A stretch of 64,000 nt of DNA from Paractinoplanes brasiliensis. GTDB taxonomy: Bacteria; Actinomycetota; Actinomycetes; Mycobacteriales; Micromonosporaceae. The notes beneath the pieces were generated by a model. The model made no database searches. It saw only the letters and a list, made by a program, of their open reading frames with translations, and was not told where the DNA came from. Position numbers and translations under genes: made by a program. The stretch's first letter is position 1. The number at the start of each line of letters is the position of its first letter. Shown here piece by piece: positions 15,534-24,593 of this stretch. The DNA lies in NCBI RefSeq assembly GCF_004362215.1, contig NZ_SNWR01000001.1:4136001-4200000 (forward strand). Direction: 5' to 3'.

Positions 15534-16838
15534 TCATGCGGCTCGGTCGCCCGCGGGGGGAGGCTCGGAACCCGCGGCCACGGGCAGCGGCTCGGCGGCC
15601 GGCAGAGGCTCCGGCGCCGGGTGCTCGAAAGCGGAGGCGAGCTGCCGCATCCGCCGTTGCCGGCTCGGCCCGGCCACCAGATGCCCGGCCGCGGCCAGGG
15701 CGCACACGAGGAAGCAGCCGAGCCACAGGGCCGTGTTGCCGAGATGCTCCTGGGTGAGGCCGCCCGCGATCGGGGCCAGGGCCGTGCCGGCCGACCAGCT
15801 CAGCGAGTTCAGGCCCTGGTAACGGCCACGCATCGAGGCGGGGGACAGCGCCGCCACGGTGGTCGCGTTGCTCGGCGACTGGATCATCTCGCCGAGCGTC
15901 CAGATCACGACGCTCAGCGCGAAGAACCAGGACGCATGGGCGAACGCGGTCAAACCGAAACCGAGGCCGATGATCAGCGAGCCCAGCGCCAGCACCCGGG
16001 ACGGCGAGCGCCCGCCGATCAGCCGGGGCACGAACAACTGCCCCAGGACGATCAGCACGCCGTTGACCGCGATCACCCACCCGTACGTCGCCGCCGACAA
16101 GCCCTCCGCCGTCATCGCGATCGGGAGCGTCGACATGTGCTGCATCATCACGACGATGCCCAGGAGCGAGACCAGCAGGTACGCCATGAAGACGCGATCG
16201 CGCAGCGCGGTGATCATGCCGCCGGAGTCGCGCCGCCCGCGGCTCGGCGAACGGACGGCGGGCCGGGTCTCGTGGAGGAAGATCAGGCAGATCAGCGCCG
16301 TGATCAGGGTGCTGCCCGCGTCGACCACGAAGAGCAGCAAGTAGTCGACCTTGGCGGCCAGCCCGGCGCCGACCGCGGAGAGCGCGAAGCCCAGGTTGAT
16401 CGCCCAGTAGTTGAGCGAGAACGCCCGTACCCGGTCTTTCTCGGGCACGATGTCGACCATCATGGCCGAGAACGCCGGCCGCACGGCCTCGCTGAACAGG
16501 CCCAGCGTGAACGTCGCGGCCAGGATCTGGCCGTAGTCGTGGGCGAAACCGAGCGCCAGCATGAGGGCCGCCGCGCCGAACTGGGCGGTCAGCATCGTGG
16601 GTTTGCGGCCCCAGCGGTCGGCCAGCACCCCGCCCAGCGTCGTGCCGAGCGCGCCGCCGACGCCGTAGAGGCCGATGACCAGCCCCGCCTGGCTCTGCGT
16701 GAAGTGCCGGTCGGCCGTGAGGTAGATGGCCAGGAAGATCACGACGAACGAGCCGAGCCGGTTGATCAGCGTGCCCGTCCAGAGCAGCCAGAACTGCCTC
16801 GGCAGACCACCCACAGCCTGGTCGAACCAACCCCGCAC
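15534..16838 (-). CDS. Major facilitator superfamily transporter (paralogue)
   Basis: A 434-residue, 12-TM MFS protein with motif A GGVLADRWGRKPTML and a Pro/Glu-rich cytoplasmic tail of about 40 residues. Many stretches match the neighbouring transporter (LINRLGSF versus LINKVGGF, VLIVLGQLFVPRLI versus ALIVLGQLFVPKLI), so the pair arose by duplication. GTG 16838 is chosen for the ACGGGGGAA site upstream and because its MRGWFDQAVGG start parallels the paralogue. Substrate unknown. Confidence 0.87.
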   Translation of the reverse strand: MRGWFDQAVGGLPRQFWLLWTGTLINRLGSFVVIFLAIYLTADRHFTQSQAGLVIGLYGVGGALGTTLGGVLADRWGRKPTMLTAQFGAAALMLALGFAHDYGQILAATFTLGLFSEAVRPAFSAMMVDIVPEKDRVRAFSLNYWAINLGFALSAVGAGLAAKVDYLLLFVVDAGSTLITALICLIFLHETRPAVRSPSRGRRDSGGMITALRDRVFMAYLLVSLLGIVVMMQHMSTLPIAMTAEGLSAATYGWVIAVNGVLIVLGQLFVPRLIGGRSPSRVLALGSLIIGLGFGLTAFAHASWFFALSVVIWTLGEMIQSPSNATTVAALSPASMRGRYQGLNSLSWSAGTALAPIAGGLTQEHLGNTALWLGCFLVCALAAAGHLVAGPSRQRRMRQLASAFEHPAPEPLPAAEPLPVAAGSEPPPAGDRAA

Positions 16839-16972
16839 GTCGTTCCCCCGTAAGTAGCGCCCAGGCGTTATTCCCTTACAACCTAGGGTGTGGCGCAACC
16901 GGGTTTCCACGTGGTGGTCGCCACTTGAGGGTCTCCGCGCGTGCTTCGGCGCGCTGCGGCAGGATGGAGGGC

Positions 16973-17719
16973 ATGACAGGGACTTTGGTGCTGCTGCGAC
17001 ACGGCAACAGCGAGTGGAACGCCAAGAACCTCTTCACCGGCTGGGTCGACGTCGACCTCGACGCCAAGGGGGAGGCCGAGGCACGCCGCGGCGGCGAGCT
17101 GCTGAAGGAGGCCGGCGTGCTGCCGGACGTGGTGCACACCAGCGTCCTGCGCCGCGCCATCCGGACGAGCGAGATCGCGCTGCACATCACCGACCGCCAC
17201 TGGATCCCGGTGAAGCGGTCGTGGCGGCTGAACGAGCGCCACTACGGCGCCCTGCAGGGCAAGGACAAGAAGCAGACCCTCGAGACGTACGGCGAGGAGC
17301 AGTTCATGCTCTGGCGCCGGTCCTATGACGTGCCGCCGCCGCCGATCGAGGCCGACTCGGAGTTCTCGCAGTTCGACGACCCGCGGTACGCCTTCCTGCC
17401 GTCGGAGGCCAAGCCGAAGGCCGAATGCCTCAAGGACGTGCTGGTGCGGGCCCTGCCCTACTGGTACGACGAGATCGTGCCGGACCTGCGCGCCGGCAAG
17501 ACGGTGCTGGTGGCGGCGCACGGCAACTCGCTGCGGGCCTTCGTCAAGCACCTCGACAACATCTCCGACGAGGCGATCTCGAAGCTGAACATCCCGACCG
17601 GGATCCCGCTGCGGTACGACCTCGACGACGACCTGCGACCGCTCAAGCCGGGCGGCGAATACCTCGACCCCGAGGCGGCCAAGGAAGCGGCGGCCGCGGT
17701 CGCCAACCAGGGACGCTGA
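16973..17719 (+). CDS. gpmA: 2,3-bisphosphoglycerate-dependent phosphoglycerate mutase
   Basis: Glycolytic enzyme interconverting 3- and 2-phosphoglycerate. The 248-residue protein carries the phosphohistidine motif LLRHGNSEWN (His10), the second substrate region ERHYGALQGKDK and the second catalytic His in VLVAAHGNSLRAF. Length matches the dPGM family. ATG 16973 follows GGATGGAGG. Position before senX3-regX3 is as in mycobacteria (gpm1, Rv0489). Confidence 0.96.
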   Translation: MTGTLVLLRHGNSEWNAKNLFTGWVDVDLDAKGEAEARRGGELLKEAGVLPDVVHTSVLRRAIRTSEIALHITDRHWIPVKRSWRLNERHYGALQGKDKKQTLETYGEEQFMLWRRSYDVPPPPIEADSEFSQFDDPRYAFLPSEAKPKAECLKDVLVRALPYWYDEIVPDLRAGKTVLVAAHGNSLRAFVKHLDNISDEAISKLNIPTGIPLRYDLDDDLRPLKPGGEYLDPEAAKEAAAAVANQGR

Positions 17720-17724
17720 GAAAT

Positions 17725-17757
17725 GGGGACGGGACGCCCCCGTGGCGTCCCGTCCCC
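17725..17757. terminator. Strong bidirectional hairpin terminator
   Basis: Perfect 14-bp stem (17725-17738 with 17744-17757) and a 5-nt loop, starting 5 nt after gpmA, between it and the convergent phoU gene. Confidence 0.85.
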
Positions 17758-17768
17758 GCCGGTAATGC

Positions 17769-18416
17769 TCAGTCGCGCACAGGCTCTCCGGTGATGAGGT
17801 ACACCAGCTGCTCGCCGACGTTGACGGCGTGGTCGGCGTACCGCTCGTAGAAGCGGCCCAGCAGCGCGCCGTCGATCGCGGTCTCCGCCCCGTACGGCCA
17901 GTCGTCGTCCAGCATGATCTTGAAGAGCCGGCGCTCCAGCTCGTCGATCTCGTCGTCCTGGCGTTCGAGCCGCGCCGCCCGCTCGGCGTCCGGCTTGGCC
18001 AGCAGCCCGGCGATGCTCTCGGCCATCTGGTCGGCCACCTCGGCCATGCCCTGGAAGACCGGGCGCAGCTCGGCCGGCACGGCCGGTGACGGGTGCCGCC
18101 GCTTCGCCGTCTTGGCCACGTGTTCGGCCAGGTCACCCATCCGCTCGAGGTCGGCCGCGATGTGCAGGGCGGTGATGACCATCCGCAGGTCGGAGGCGAC
18201 CGGCGCCTGGCGGGCGATGGTGTCGGCCACCTTGGCCTCGACCTGGCTGTTGAGCTCGTCGACCTCGTGGTCGCGCTCGATCACGGCCTCGGCCGCCTTG
18301 AGGTCGGCGGTGAGCAGGGCCTTGGTCGCCTTCCGCATCGCCTCCCGTACAGCTTCCGCCATGGTGACCATCAGGCGGCTGACCTCGTTGAGGTCGGCCT
18401 GGAACTCCTCGCGCAT
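17769..18416 (-). CDS. phoU: Phosphate signalling complex protein PhoU
   Basis: Negative modulator linking the Pst transporter to the SenX3/PhoR-type kinase. The 215 residues form two three-helix bundles with the repeated metal-binding patterns, seen in DLERMGDLAEHVAKTAKR and RYADHAVNVGEQLVYLITG. ATG 18416 gives the usual PhoU length; the frame extends upstream without a better start. It is divergent from senX3 across a region with PHO-box repeats. Confidence 0.95.
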   Translation of the reverse strand: MREEFQADLNEVSRLMVTMAEAVREAMRKATKALLTADLKAAEAVIERDHEVDELNSQVEAKVADTIARQAPVASDLRMVITALHIAADLERMGDLAEHVAKTAKRRHPSPAVPAELRPVFQGMAEVADQMAESIAGLLAKPDAERAARLERQDDEIDELERRLFKIMLDDDWPYGAETAIDGALLGRFYERYADHAVNVGEQLVYLITGEPVRD

Positions 18417-18503
18417 GTCCTCGTCCCGCCGGTTCGCTCGCGCCGTCCCCGGCAGGGGCACGGCCTTGACCGGCCCCACGCTAAGCGGGCAGGGCGGCGG
18501 TCA

Positions 18504-18543
18504 CGTGAACGGCGATGAACGACGCCGGACGCAGTGGTGAACA
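18504..18543. promoter_or_regulatory. PHO-box-like direct repeats between phoU and senX3
   Basis: On the minus strand GTTCACC, GTTCATC and GTTCACG occur at 18542, 18520 and 18510, spaced 22 and 10 nt, i.e. close to the 11-nt helical repeat of Streptomyces PhoP boxes (GTTCACC units). A RegX3/PhoP-type regulator probably controls both divergent genes here, including its own operon. Confidence 0.65.
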
Positions 18544-18614
18544 TTATTCGACGCCCGCCCGTTTTGTCCGGCTCGTACTAGTAGCCAGGTAAACAATGAC
18601 CCTACGATCGCAGC

Positions 18615-19907
18615 GTGGACCTGGCATACGGCATCCCGGCGATCCTCGCCACGCTCGTCGTCGGCGTGGTCGCGGGGCTGGCGATCGGTCGTGCCCGCAG
18701 GTCGCCCGGTCCGGGCAAGAAGTCCGACGGCCGCCGGCCGCACGAGGGGGGACGCGCCATCGACACCGAGGAGCCGCACACCGGCAAGCACGGCATGAAG
18801 GGGCTCGGTCGCAAGAGCCTCGACTCGCTGCGCGTCGGTGTGGTGGTGCTCGACGCCGAGGACCATCCGGTGCTGGTCAACCCGGCCGCCCGGGCGATGG
18901 GCCTGCTGCGCTCGGGCGGGGCGCCGGGCACGATCGCGGCCCACCCCATCCTGCGGACGCTGGCCGGCCAGGTGCGGCGTACGGGCGTACGGCGGGAAGT
19001 GGAACTTGATCTGCCCCGGGGTCGCGCCGGCGCCGCTCACGCACCGCTCGGACTGCACCTGCGCGCCGTCGCCCTCAACCAGACGCACGTCGCGGTCGAG
19101 GCGGCCGACGTCACCGAGTCGCACCGGCTGGCCCGGGTCCGCCGGGACTTCGTCGCCAACGTGAGCCACGAGCTCAAGACCCCGATCGGCGCGCTGCAGC
19201 TGCTGGCCGAGGCGCTGCTCGACGCGACCCAGTTGCCCGCCGCCGACCCGGCCGAGGAGCAGAACGAGGACCTGCTGGCCGCCCGCCGGTTCGCCGAGCG
19301 CATCCACCATGAGTCGGCCCGGATGGGGCGCCTGGTGAGCGAGTTGCTCGAACTGACCCGGCTGCAGGGCGCCGAGCCGCTGCCCACCCCCGAACCGGTC
19401 GCGGTCGACTGGGTGATCGCCGAGGTCATCGACCGCACCCGCACCACCGCGTCGGCCAAGTCCATCGAGGTGGTCTACACCGGCCCGAAGAGCGCCACAG
19501 TCTACGGCAGCGACAGCCAGGTCGCCACCGCGGTGACCAACCTGGTGGAGAACGCGATCGCGTACTCCGGGGAGGACACCAAGGTCGAGATCACCCTGCG
19601 TCAGGACGACGACTGGGTCGAGATCGACGTGGCCGACCAGGGCATCGGCATCGCACCGCACGACGTCGACCGCATCTTCGAGCGCTTCTACCGCGCCGAC
19701 CAGGCCCGTTCCCGCTCCACCGGCGGCACCGGCCTGGGCCTGGCCATCGTCAAGCACATCGCGACCAACCACGGCGGCCGGGTCAGCGTGACCAGCAGCC
19801 TGGGCGACGGCTCGACGTTCACCCTGCGCCTGCCGGCGCGACCCCCCGAAGCCCCCTTGCCGTTACCGACGGCAATTGAGATCGAGTCCGGTGCGGCCGG
19901 GCGCTAG
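18615..19907 (+). CDS. senX3: Phosphate-sensing histidine kinase SenX3
   Basis: Sensor kinase of the phosphate-starvation two-component system. The 430-residue protein has one N-terminal membrane segment (about 7-25), a PAS-like domain (about 68-165), the dimerisation/phosphoacceptor motif NVSHELKTPIGAL, N box NLVENAIAYSG, G1 DQGIGIAP, F box FERFYR and G2 GGTGLGLAIV. Start GTG 18615. regX3 follows after 31 nt, and phoU is divergent upstream, as in actinobacterial senX3-regX3 loci. Confidence 0.95.
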   Translation: MDLAYGIPAILATLVVGVVAGLAIGRARRSPGPGKKSDGRRPHEGGRAIDTEEPHTGKHGMKGLGRKSLDSLRVGVVVLDAEDHPVLVNPAARAMGLLRSGGAPGTIAAHPILRTLAGQVRRTGVRREVELDLPRGRAGAAHAPLGLHLRAVALNQTHVAVEAADVTESHRLARVRRDFVANVSHELKTPIGALQLLAEALLDATQLPAADPAEEQNEDLLAARRFAERIHHESARMGRLVSELLELTRLQGAEPLPTPEPVAVDWVIAEVIDRTRTTASAKSIEVVYTGPKSATVYGSDSQVATAVTNLVENAIAYSGEDTKVEITLRQDDDWVEIDVADQGIGIAPHDVDRIFERFYRADQARSRSTGGTGLGLAIVKHIATNHGGRVSVTSSLGDGSTFTLRLPARPPEAPLPLPTAIEIESGAAGR

Positions 19908-19938
19908 CCCCGGTCACCGGAAGATGGAAGGAACCACA

Positions 19939-20622
19939 TTGGCCCGCGTGCTCGTGGTCGAGGATGAGGAGTCGTTCTCCGACGCCCTGTCGTACATGCT
20001 GCGCAAGGAGGGTTTCGAGGTGTCGGTCGCCCCGACCGGGACCTCGGCGCTGACGCAGTTCGACCGGACCGGCGCCGACATCGTGCTGCTCGACCTCATG
20101 CTGCCTGAGATGTCCGGCACCGAGGTGTGCCGTCAGCTGCGGCAGCGTTCCGCCGTGCCGATCATCATGGTCACCGCCCGGGACAGCGAGATCGACAAGG
20201 TTGTCGGCCTGGAGATCGGCGCCGACGACTATGTGACCAAGCCGTACTCGCCGCGCGAGCTGGTCGCTCGGATCCGGGCCGTGCTGCGCCGCCAGGGCGC
20301 CGAGGCGGCCGAGGTGTCGACCCCGACGCTGGCCGCCGGTCCGGTGCGGATGGACGTCGAGCGGCACGTCGTCACCGTCGACGGCGCCGGGGTGCAGCTT
20401 CCGCTCAAGGAGTTCGAGCTGCTCGAGCTGCTGCTGCGCAACGCCGGCCGGGTGCTCACCCGTGGCCAGCTGATCGACCGGGTCTGGGGCGCCGATTACG
20501 TCGGCGACACCAAGACCCTCGACGTCCACGTCAAGCGGCTCCGCTCCAAGGTGGAGCCGGAGCCGTCCGCGCCGCGCTACATCGTCACCGTGCGTGGCCT
20601 GGGCTACAAGTTCGAGCCGTAA
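19939..20622 (+). CDS. regX3: Phosphate response regulator RegX3 (OmpR family)
   Basis: DNA-binding partner of SenX3. The receiver has VVEDEES at the start, phospho-acceptor Asp in VLLDLMLPEMSG and KPYSPRE; the C-terminal winged helix contains LPLKEFELLELLL and DVHVKRLRSKVE. I start at TTG 19939 (protein begins with ARVLVVEDEES) because GGAAGGAA lies 6-13 nt upstream and the 227-residue length equals mycobacterial RegX3; an ATG at 19924 would add five residues. Likely binds the PHO boxes at 18504-18543. Confidence 0.95.
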   Translation: MARVLVVEDEESFSDALSYMLRKEGFEVSVAPTGTSALTQFDRTGADIVLLDLMLPEMSGTEVCRQLRQRSAVPIIMVTARDSEIDKVVGLEIGADDYVTKPYSPRELVARIRAVLRRQGAEAAEVSTPTLAAGPVRMDVERHVVTVDGAGVQLPLKEFELLELLLRNAGRVLTRGQLIDRVWGADYVGDTKTLDVHVKRLRSKVEPEPSAPRYIVTVRGLGYKFEP

Positions 20623-20625
20623 GGA

Positions 20626-21489
20626 TCAGGACTTCGGCGGCGCGGCGGGCTCACGTCCGCCGCGCTTCTTGGGGCCCTCGGCGGCCACTGTCGCCGGGTG
20701 CATCGCGATCACGCCGGTCTTGAGCCGGGCGTCGCACAGTTCGGCCAATTTCCCGTACGCCGCCTGGCCGATCAACGCGATCAGCTCGGGCGCGTACGAG
20801 ATGTACATCGGGTCGCTGCCCACGTGGGCCTCGGGCGACGAGGTGCACCACCAGTCGAGGTCGTGCCCGCCCGGTCCCCAGCCCCGCCGGTCGAACTCGG
20901 TCAGCGTCGACTGCAGCACCTTCGACCCGTCCGGCCGCTTGACCCAGTCCTGCTCGCGGCGCACCGGCAACTGCCAGCAGACGTCCGGCTTGTACTCCAG
21001 CGGGTGCCGGCCGTCACGCAACGCCTGGGCGTGCAGCGCGCAGCCGCCACCCCCGGCGAAGTCCGCGTCGTTCAGGAACACACATGGCCCGTCCTCGGAC
21101 TGGATCGCCGTACGCCGGGCCGGCTTGGACCCGTCGATCGTGTCCACCTCGGTGTAGTTCTTGAACCCGCGGCGGTAGTGCTGCCACGTCTCCGGTGTCA
21201 GCTTCTGGGCGGCCGCCTTGACCCTGTTCTCATCGTCGGCATCCGTGAAGAACGCGCCGTGCGAACAGCAGCCGTCCTGTGCTCGGCCGGCCACGATGCC
21301 GTGACAGGCGGAGCCGAAAACGCAGGTCCAGCGGGACAGCAACCAGGTCAGGTCGGCCCGTACGAGGTGCTTCTCGTCGTCGGGGTCGAGGAACTCGATC
21401 CATTCACGAGGGAAGTCGAGACCGACCTCGGCGGCGCGCTCGGCTGCCGCGGGGTCGAGGGTGATGCGGATCGGGGTACGGCGGCTCAC
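20626..21489 (-). CDS. Conserved cysteine-rich protein (Rv0495c/DUF3109-like)
   Basis: A 287-residue protein of unknown function conserved beside regX3 in actinobacteria (Rv0495c in M. tuberculosis, by position and appearance). Cys residues are grouped as CVFGSACHGIVAG, DGCCSHGAFF, GPCVFLNDADF and GGCALHAQAL, with another in VCWQLPVRR. The pattern resembles metal or iron-sulfur binding of the YkgJ/DUF3109 type; that is an inference. It is convergent with regX3, only 3 nt apart. Confidence 0.75.
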   Translation of the reverse strand: MSRRTPIRITLDPAAAERAAEVGLDFPREWIEFLDPDDEKHLVRADLTWLLSRWTCVFGSACHGIVAGRAQDGCCSHGAFFTDADDENRVKAAAQKLTPETWQHYRRGFKNYTEVDTIDGSKPARRTAIQSEDGPCVFLNDADFAGGGGCALHAQALRDGRHPLEYKPDVCWQLPVRREQDWVKRPDGSKVLQSTLTEFDRRGWGPGGHDLDWWCTSSPEAHVGSDPMYISYAPELIALIGQAAYGKLAELCDARLKTGVIAMHPATVAAEGPKKRGGREPAAPPKS

Positions 21490-21600
21490 TCGCGACAGCG
21501 TACGCGCGCAGGTGACCCGTGCCGCGATGGCGCCCGGTATGGCCGCATATACCCGGTCGAGGAGACGGCGCTCGCGACAATCGGGTCTACCCTTGACCCT

Positions 21601-22422
21601 GTGAGTTCCCGCGTTCCCGTGCTCCTGTCCAGCTCGTCGGTCTTTCCCGAGCCGACGGCCGCCGCGTTCGAAATGGCGGCCACGGTCGGTTACGACGGCC
21701 TAGAAGTCATGGTGTGGACCGACCGCGTCAGTCAGGACGCCGGCGCGCTGAAAGGTCTGTCCGAGCACTACGACCTGCCGGTGCTCTCGGTCCATGCCCC
21801 GTGCCTGCTGGTCACCCAGCGGGTCTGGAGCCCCGACCCGTGGGAAAGGCTCAACCGGGCCGCCCAGCTCGCCGAGACGCTCGGCGCGCCCACGGTCGTG
21901 GTGCACCCGCCGTTCAGCTGGCAGCGTGACTATGCCAAGAACTTCGCCGCCGGTCTGGCCAAGGTGCAGGCGCGGCACCCCGACCTGGCCTTCGCTGTCG
22001 AGAACATGTTTCCGGTCAAGATGGCGGGCCGCTGGTTCGTGCCCTACACGCCGGGCTGGGACCCGACCGAGACCGGCTTCGACGCGTACACGCTCGATCT
22101 CTCGCACTGCGCCGCGTCGCGGATCAACGCGCTCGGCATGGCCGACAAGATGGGTTCCGGCCTCAAGCACGTGCACCTGGGCGACGGCACGGGCGAGGGC
22201 CGCGACGAGCACCTGGTGCCCGGCCGGGGTAATCAGCCCTGCGCGGAGCTGCTGAGGTCGCTCTCGGCCCGCGGCTTCCGGGGCTCGGTGGCGCTCGAGG
22301 TCTCCACCCGCAAGGCGGCCAGCCGCGCCGTCCGCGAGGCCGACCTGCGCGAGTCCCTCGAGTTCGCCCGCAAGCACCTGGCCCCGGCCGAATCGGCGAC
22401 GCCCGCGATCACGCGGGCGTAA
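21601..22422 (+). CDS. Sugar phosphate isomerase/epimerase-like TIM-barrel protein
   Basis: A 273-residue AP-endonuclease-2/xylose-isomerase-type TIM barrel, like Rv0498. Visible metal-site motifs include DGLEVMVWTD, SVHAPCLL, VVVHPPFSWQ, FAVENMFP, TLDLSHCAAS and HVHLGDGTGEGRDEHLVPGRG. The GTG start at 21601 begins VSSRVPVLLSSSSVFPEPT. The physiological substrate is unknown; related genes lie near proC or putA-type genes in other actinobacteria, and a proline dehydrogenase is 680 nt downstream here. Confidence 0.85.
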   Translation: MSSRVPVLLSSSSVFPEPTAAAFEMAATVGYDGLEVMVWTDRVSQDAGALKGLSEHYDLPVLSVHAPCLLVTQRVWSPDPWERLNRAAQLAETLGAPTVVVHPPFSWQRDYAKNFAAGLAKVQARHPDLAFAVENMFPVKMAGRWFVPYTPGWDPTETGFDAYTLDLSHCAASRINALGMADKMGSGLKHVHLGDGTGEGRDEHLVPGRGNQPCAELLRSLSARGFRGSVALEVSTRKAASRAVREADLRESLEFARKHLAPAESATPAITRA

Positions 22423-22449
22423 ACCCGGCGAAATCGGCGGCGCCGGCGG

Positions 22450-22983
22450 TCACGCGGGCGTGAGAGCTGCGCGCTTCCGGGCGCGGTGGGCGGCCACGTG
22501 GGAACGGGTGGCGCAGCGCTCGGAGCAGAAACGCCGGCAGTTGTTGGAGGACGTGTCCAGATAGACGTTGCCGCAGCGCTCGTCGGCGCAGATGCCGAAG
22601 CGGGCGCTGCCGTACTCGCACAGCCACACCGACAGGCCCCAGACGGCGCCGGCCAGGTATTCCGCGCTGACCGACGAGCCGCGGCTGGTGACGTGCATGT
22701 GCCAGTCGGCGGCGTCGTGGCCGGAGATGCGGGGCTGCACCGGGAAGACCTCGAGCAGCGAGTTGAGCTCCTTGACCGCCTCGGCGTCGCGGCCGGACGT
22801 GCCGTACTCGAAGACCTCGCGCAGACGGCGCTGGGCGCGGCGGAAGATCGCCACGTCCTTCTCGACGACCTCGTCCCGCATCCAACCCTGCTCGTCGGCG
22901 AACAGGGCCCGCAGCCCGGCGAGATCACCCAGTTCCGCGTTCACGAGGTCGACCGCGGTCCGGGCGTACGCATCGAAGTTCAC
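22450..22983 (-). CDS. CGNR zinc-finger protein (ABATE domain)
   Basis: A 177-residue protein with an N-terminal helical ABATE-type domain and a C-terminal CGNR finger: ICADERCGNVYLDTS, then CRRFCSERCATRSHVAAHR, whose four Cys should bind zinc. Such proteins are presumed stress-responsive transcription regulators. The GTG at 22983 gives the typical start VNFDAYARTAVDLVN; an ATG at 23019 would add twelve residues. It converges with the isomerase gene. Confidence 0.85.
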   Translation of the reverse strand: MNFDAYARTAVDLVNAELGDLAGLRALFADEQGWMRDEVVEKDVAIFRRAQRRLREVFEYGTSGRDAEAVKELNSLLEVFPVQPRISGHDAADWHMHVTSRGSSVSAEYLAGAVWGLSVWLCEYGSARFGICADERCGNVYLDTSSNNCRRFCSERCATRSHVAAHRARKRAALTPA

Positions 22984-23102
22984 CCGACAAAGGTAGCCGC
23001 CTGAGAGCCGGGCGGACATCAGCGTTGTGGCCGACTACGCCCACCGGGCCACGGGGGTGACACTCCCGCGATACCGGGTGTTCCGGACGATACCCTCGGA
23101 AC

Positions 23103-24020
23103 ATGCTCCGTTCCCTGCTCCTGGCCGCCGCCGGTTCGGATCGTCTCGGCCGCCTGGCCGGCTCCGCCCCCGTCAGCCGGAAAGCCGTCGCCAAGTTCGT
23201 GGCCGGCAGTGATGCCGGCGAGGCGTTGCGCGTCGGCCGCACGCTGGCGGACGACGGGCTGGCGATCACGTTCGACCATCTCGCGGCCGAGACCCGCAGC
23301 GTGGAACAGGCGGTGGCCGTCCGCGACGAGTACCGCGCGCTGCTCGGCAAGCTCAAGGGGGCCGGGCTGACCCCGGCCGCCGAGATCAGCGTGAAGCTCT
23401 CGGCCCTCGGGCAGCGGCTCGACGAGAAGCTCGCTCACGAGCACGCCCAGGCGGTCTGCGCGGCCGCCGCCGAGGCCGGCACGACGGTGACGCTGGACGC
23501 GGAGGACCACACCCTCACCGACTCCACCCTCGAGATCCTGGCCGAGCTGCGCAAGGACCACCCGGGCACGGGCGCGGCGCTGCAGGCCCACCTGAGGCGC
23601 ACCGAGGGCGACTGCCGGGAGCTGGCCACCATCGGCTCGCGGGTGCGGCTCTGCAAGGGGGCGTACGTGGAACCGGAGTCGGTCGCGTTCCAGTCGGCGC
23701 TCGACATCGACAAGTCGTTCGTGCGCTGCCTCAACATCCTGATGTCGGGCAAGGGTTACCCGATGGTGGCCACCCACGACCCCCGGCTGATCGCCATCGC
23801 CGAGGACAGGGCGCGCTGGTTCGATCGCACCGCCGACGAGTACGAGTTCCAGATGCTGTACGGCGTACGTGCCGAGGAACAGGCCCGGCTGGCCGCGAGC
23901 GGCAACGTGGTGCGCGTCTACCTGCCGTACGGGGAGCAGTGGTACGGCTATCTGATGCGCCGGCTGGCCGAGCGCCCGCGCAACGTGACCGTTCTCGGAC
24001 GCGGTCTGGTCGGCCGCTAG
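23103..24020 (+). CDS. putA: Proline dehydrogenase (monofunctional, FAD-dependent)
   Basis: Oxidises L-proline to pyrroline-5-carboxylate. The 305-residue beta-alpha barrel shows PRODH motifs RLCKGAYVEP, DKSFVRCLNIL, FQMLYGVRAEEQ and YGYLMRRLAERP; Arg pairs in the last motif bind the proline carboxylate. Short PRODH of this size is normal in actinobacteria. Its usual partner pruA (P5C dehydrogenase) is not in the window. The symbol follows common use for the domain. Confidence 0.9.
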   Translation: MLRSLLLAAAGSDRLGRLAGSAPVSRKAVAKFVAGSDAGEALRVGRTLADDGLAITFDHLAAETRSVEQAVAVRDEYRALLGKLKGAGLTPAAEISVKLSALGQRLDEKLAHEHAQAVCAAAAEAGTTVTLDAEDHTLTDSTLEILAELRKDHPGTGAALQAHLRRTEGDCRELATIGSRVRLCKGAYVEPESVAFQSALDIDKSFVRCLNILMSGKGYPMVATHDPRLIAIAEDRARWFDRTADEYEFQMLYGVRAEEQARLAASGNVVRVYLPYGEQWYGYLMRRLAERPRNVTVLGRGLVGR

Positions 24021-24218
24021 CTGCCCCAGGGGCAACAATTCGGTCTAAACACCAACAGATCCGGCGTGTCGGCCTTGACTTTTTCTGGCCTTTTTCACGG
24101 AACGTATCGCGTTGGTCACAGCTGTATCGATACCGTCCTTATGACACGCACGTTTGCCGCCGCGTCGCAAGACCTCTCGGGTCGCCGCGGCTGTGCTGCG
24201 AAAGGATCGGTGCGACAC

Positions 24219-24431
24219 ATGACAGGTCCAGCCCAGGCCGAGGAGAAGCTCTCGGAGGTGCGGTTCCTGACCGTGGCCGAGGTGGCCGCCCTGATGAGGG
24301 TCTCGAAGATGACGGTCTACCGGCTGGTGCACGGGGGTGACCTCACCGCCGTCCGCGTCGGGCGGTCGTTCCGCGTCCCCGAGCACGCCGTGCACGAATA
24401 TCTCCGCGGCGCTTTCTCGCAGACCGCGTAG
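24219..24431 (+). CDS. Rv0500A-like helix-turn-helix (excisionase-type) DNA-binding protein
   Basis: A 70-residue winged-helix protein of the MerR/excisionase fold: RFLTVAEVAALMRVSKMTVY is the HTH, then RLVHGGDLTAVRVGRSFRV and EHAVHEYL. It closely resembles the small protein next to bS22 in mycobacteria (Rv0500A) and is distantly related to BldC. ATG 24219 is taken as start; AAGGA at 24202 is somewhat far. Target genes unknown; bS22 and galE2-like genes follow. Confidence 0.88.
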   Translation: MTGPAQAEEKLSEVRFLTVAEVAALMRVSKMTVYRLVHGGDLTAVRVGRSFRVPEHAVHEYLRGAFSQTA

Positions 24432-24593
24432 GCGGGTCCACCGGGGTCGTTTTGGCTCGGCCCCGGACGGGCCGGTACGCTGGTGCGGTTGGTTCCCGGT
24501 GGCCGCGTGCTCCGGGGCCGTCGAATCAGATCGGATTCGGGTGCCGCCTCGGGCGCGCCCGGCCGAGCCACCAGGTTTCGAGAGGCATTTCGT

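Noticed and set aside
20698..21600. N-terminal extension of the sugar isomerase frame
   Set aside because: It is antisense to the Rv0495c-like gene and unlike any protein; the GTG at 21601 starts the conserved region.
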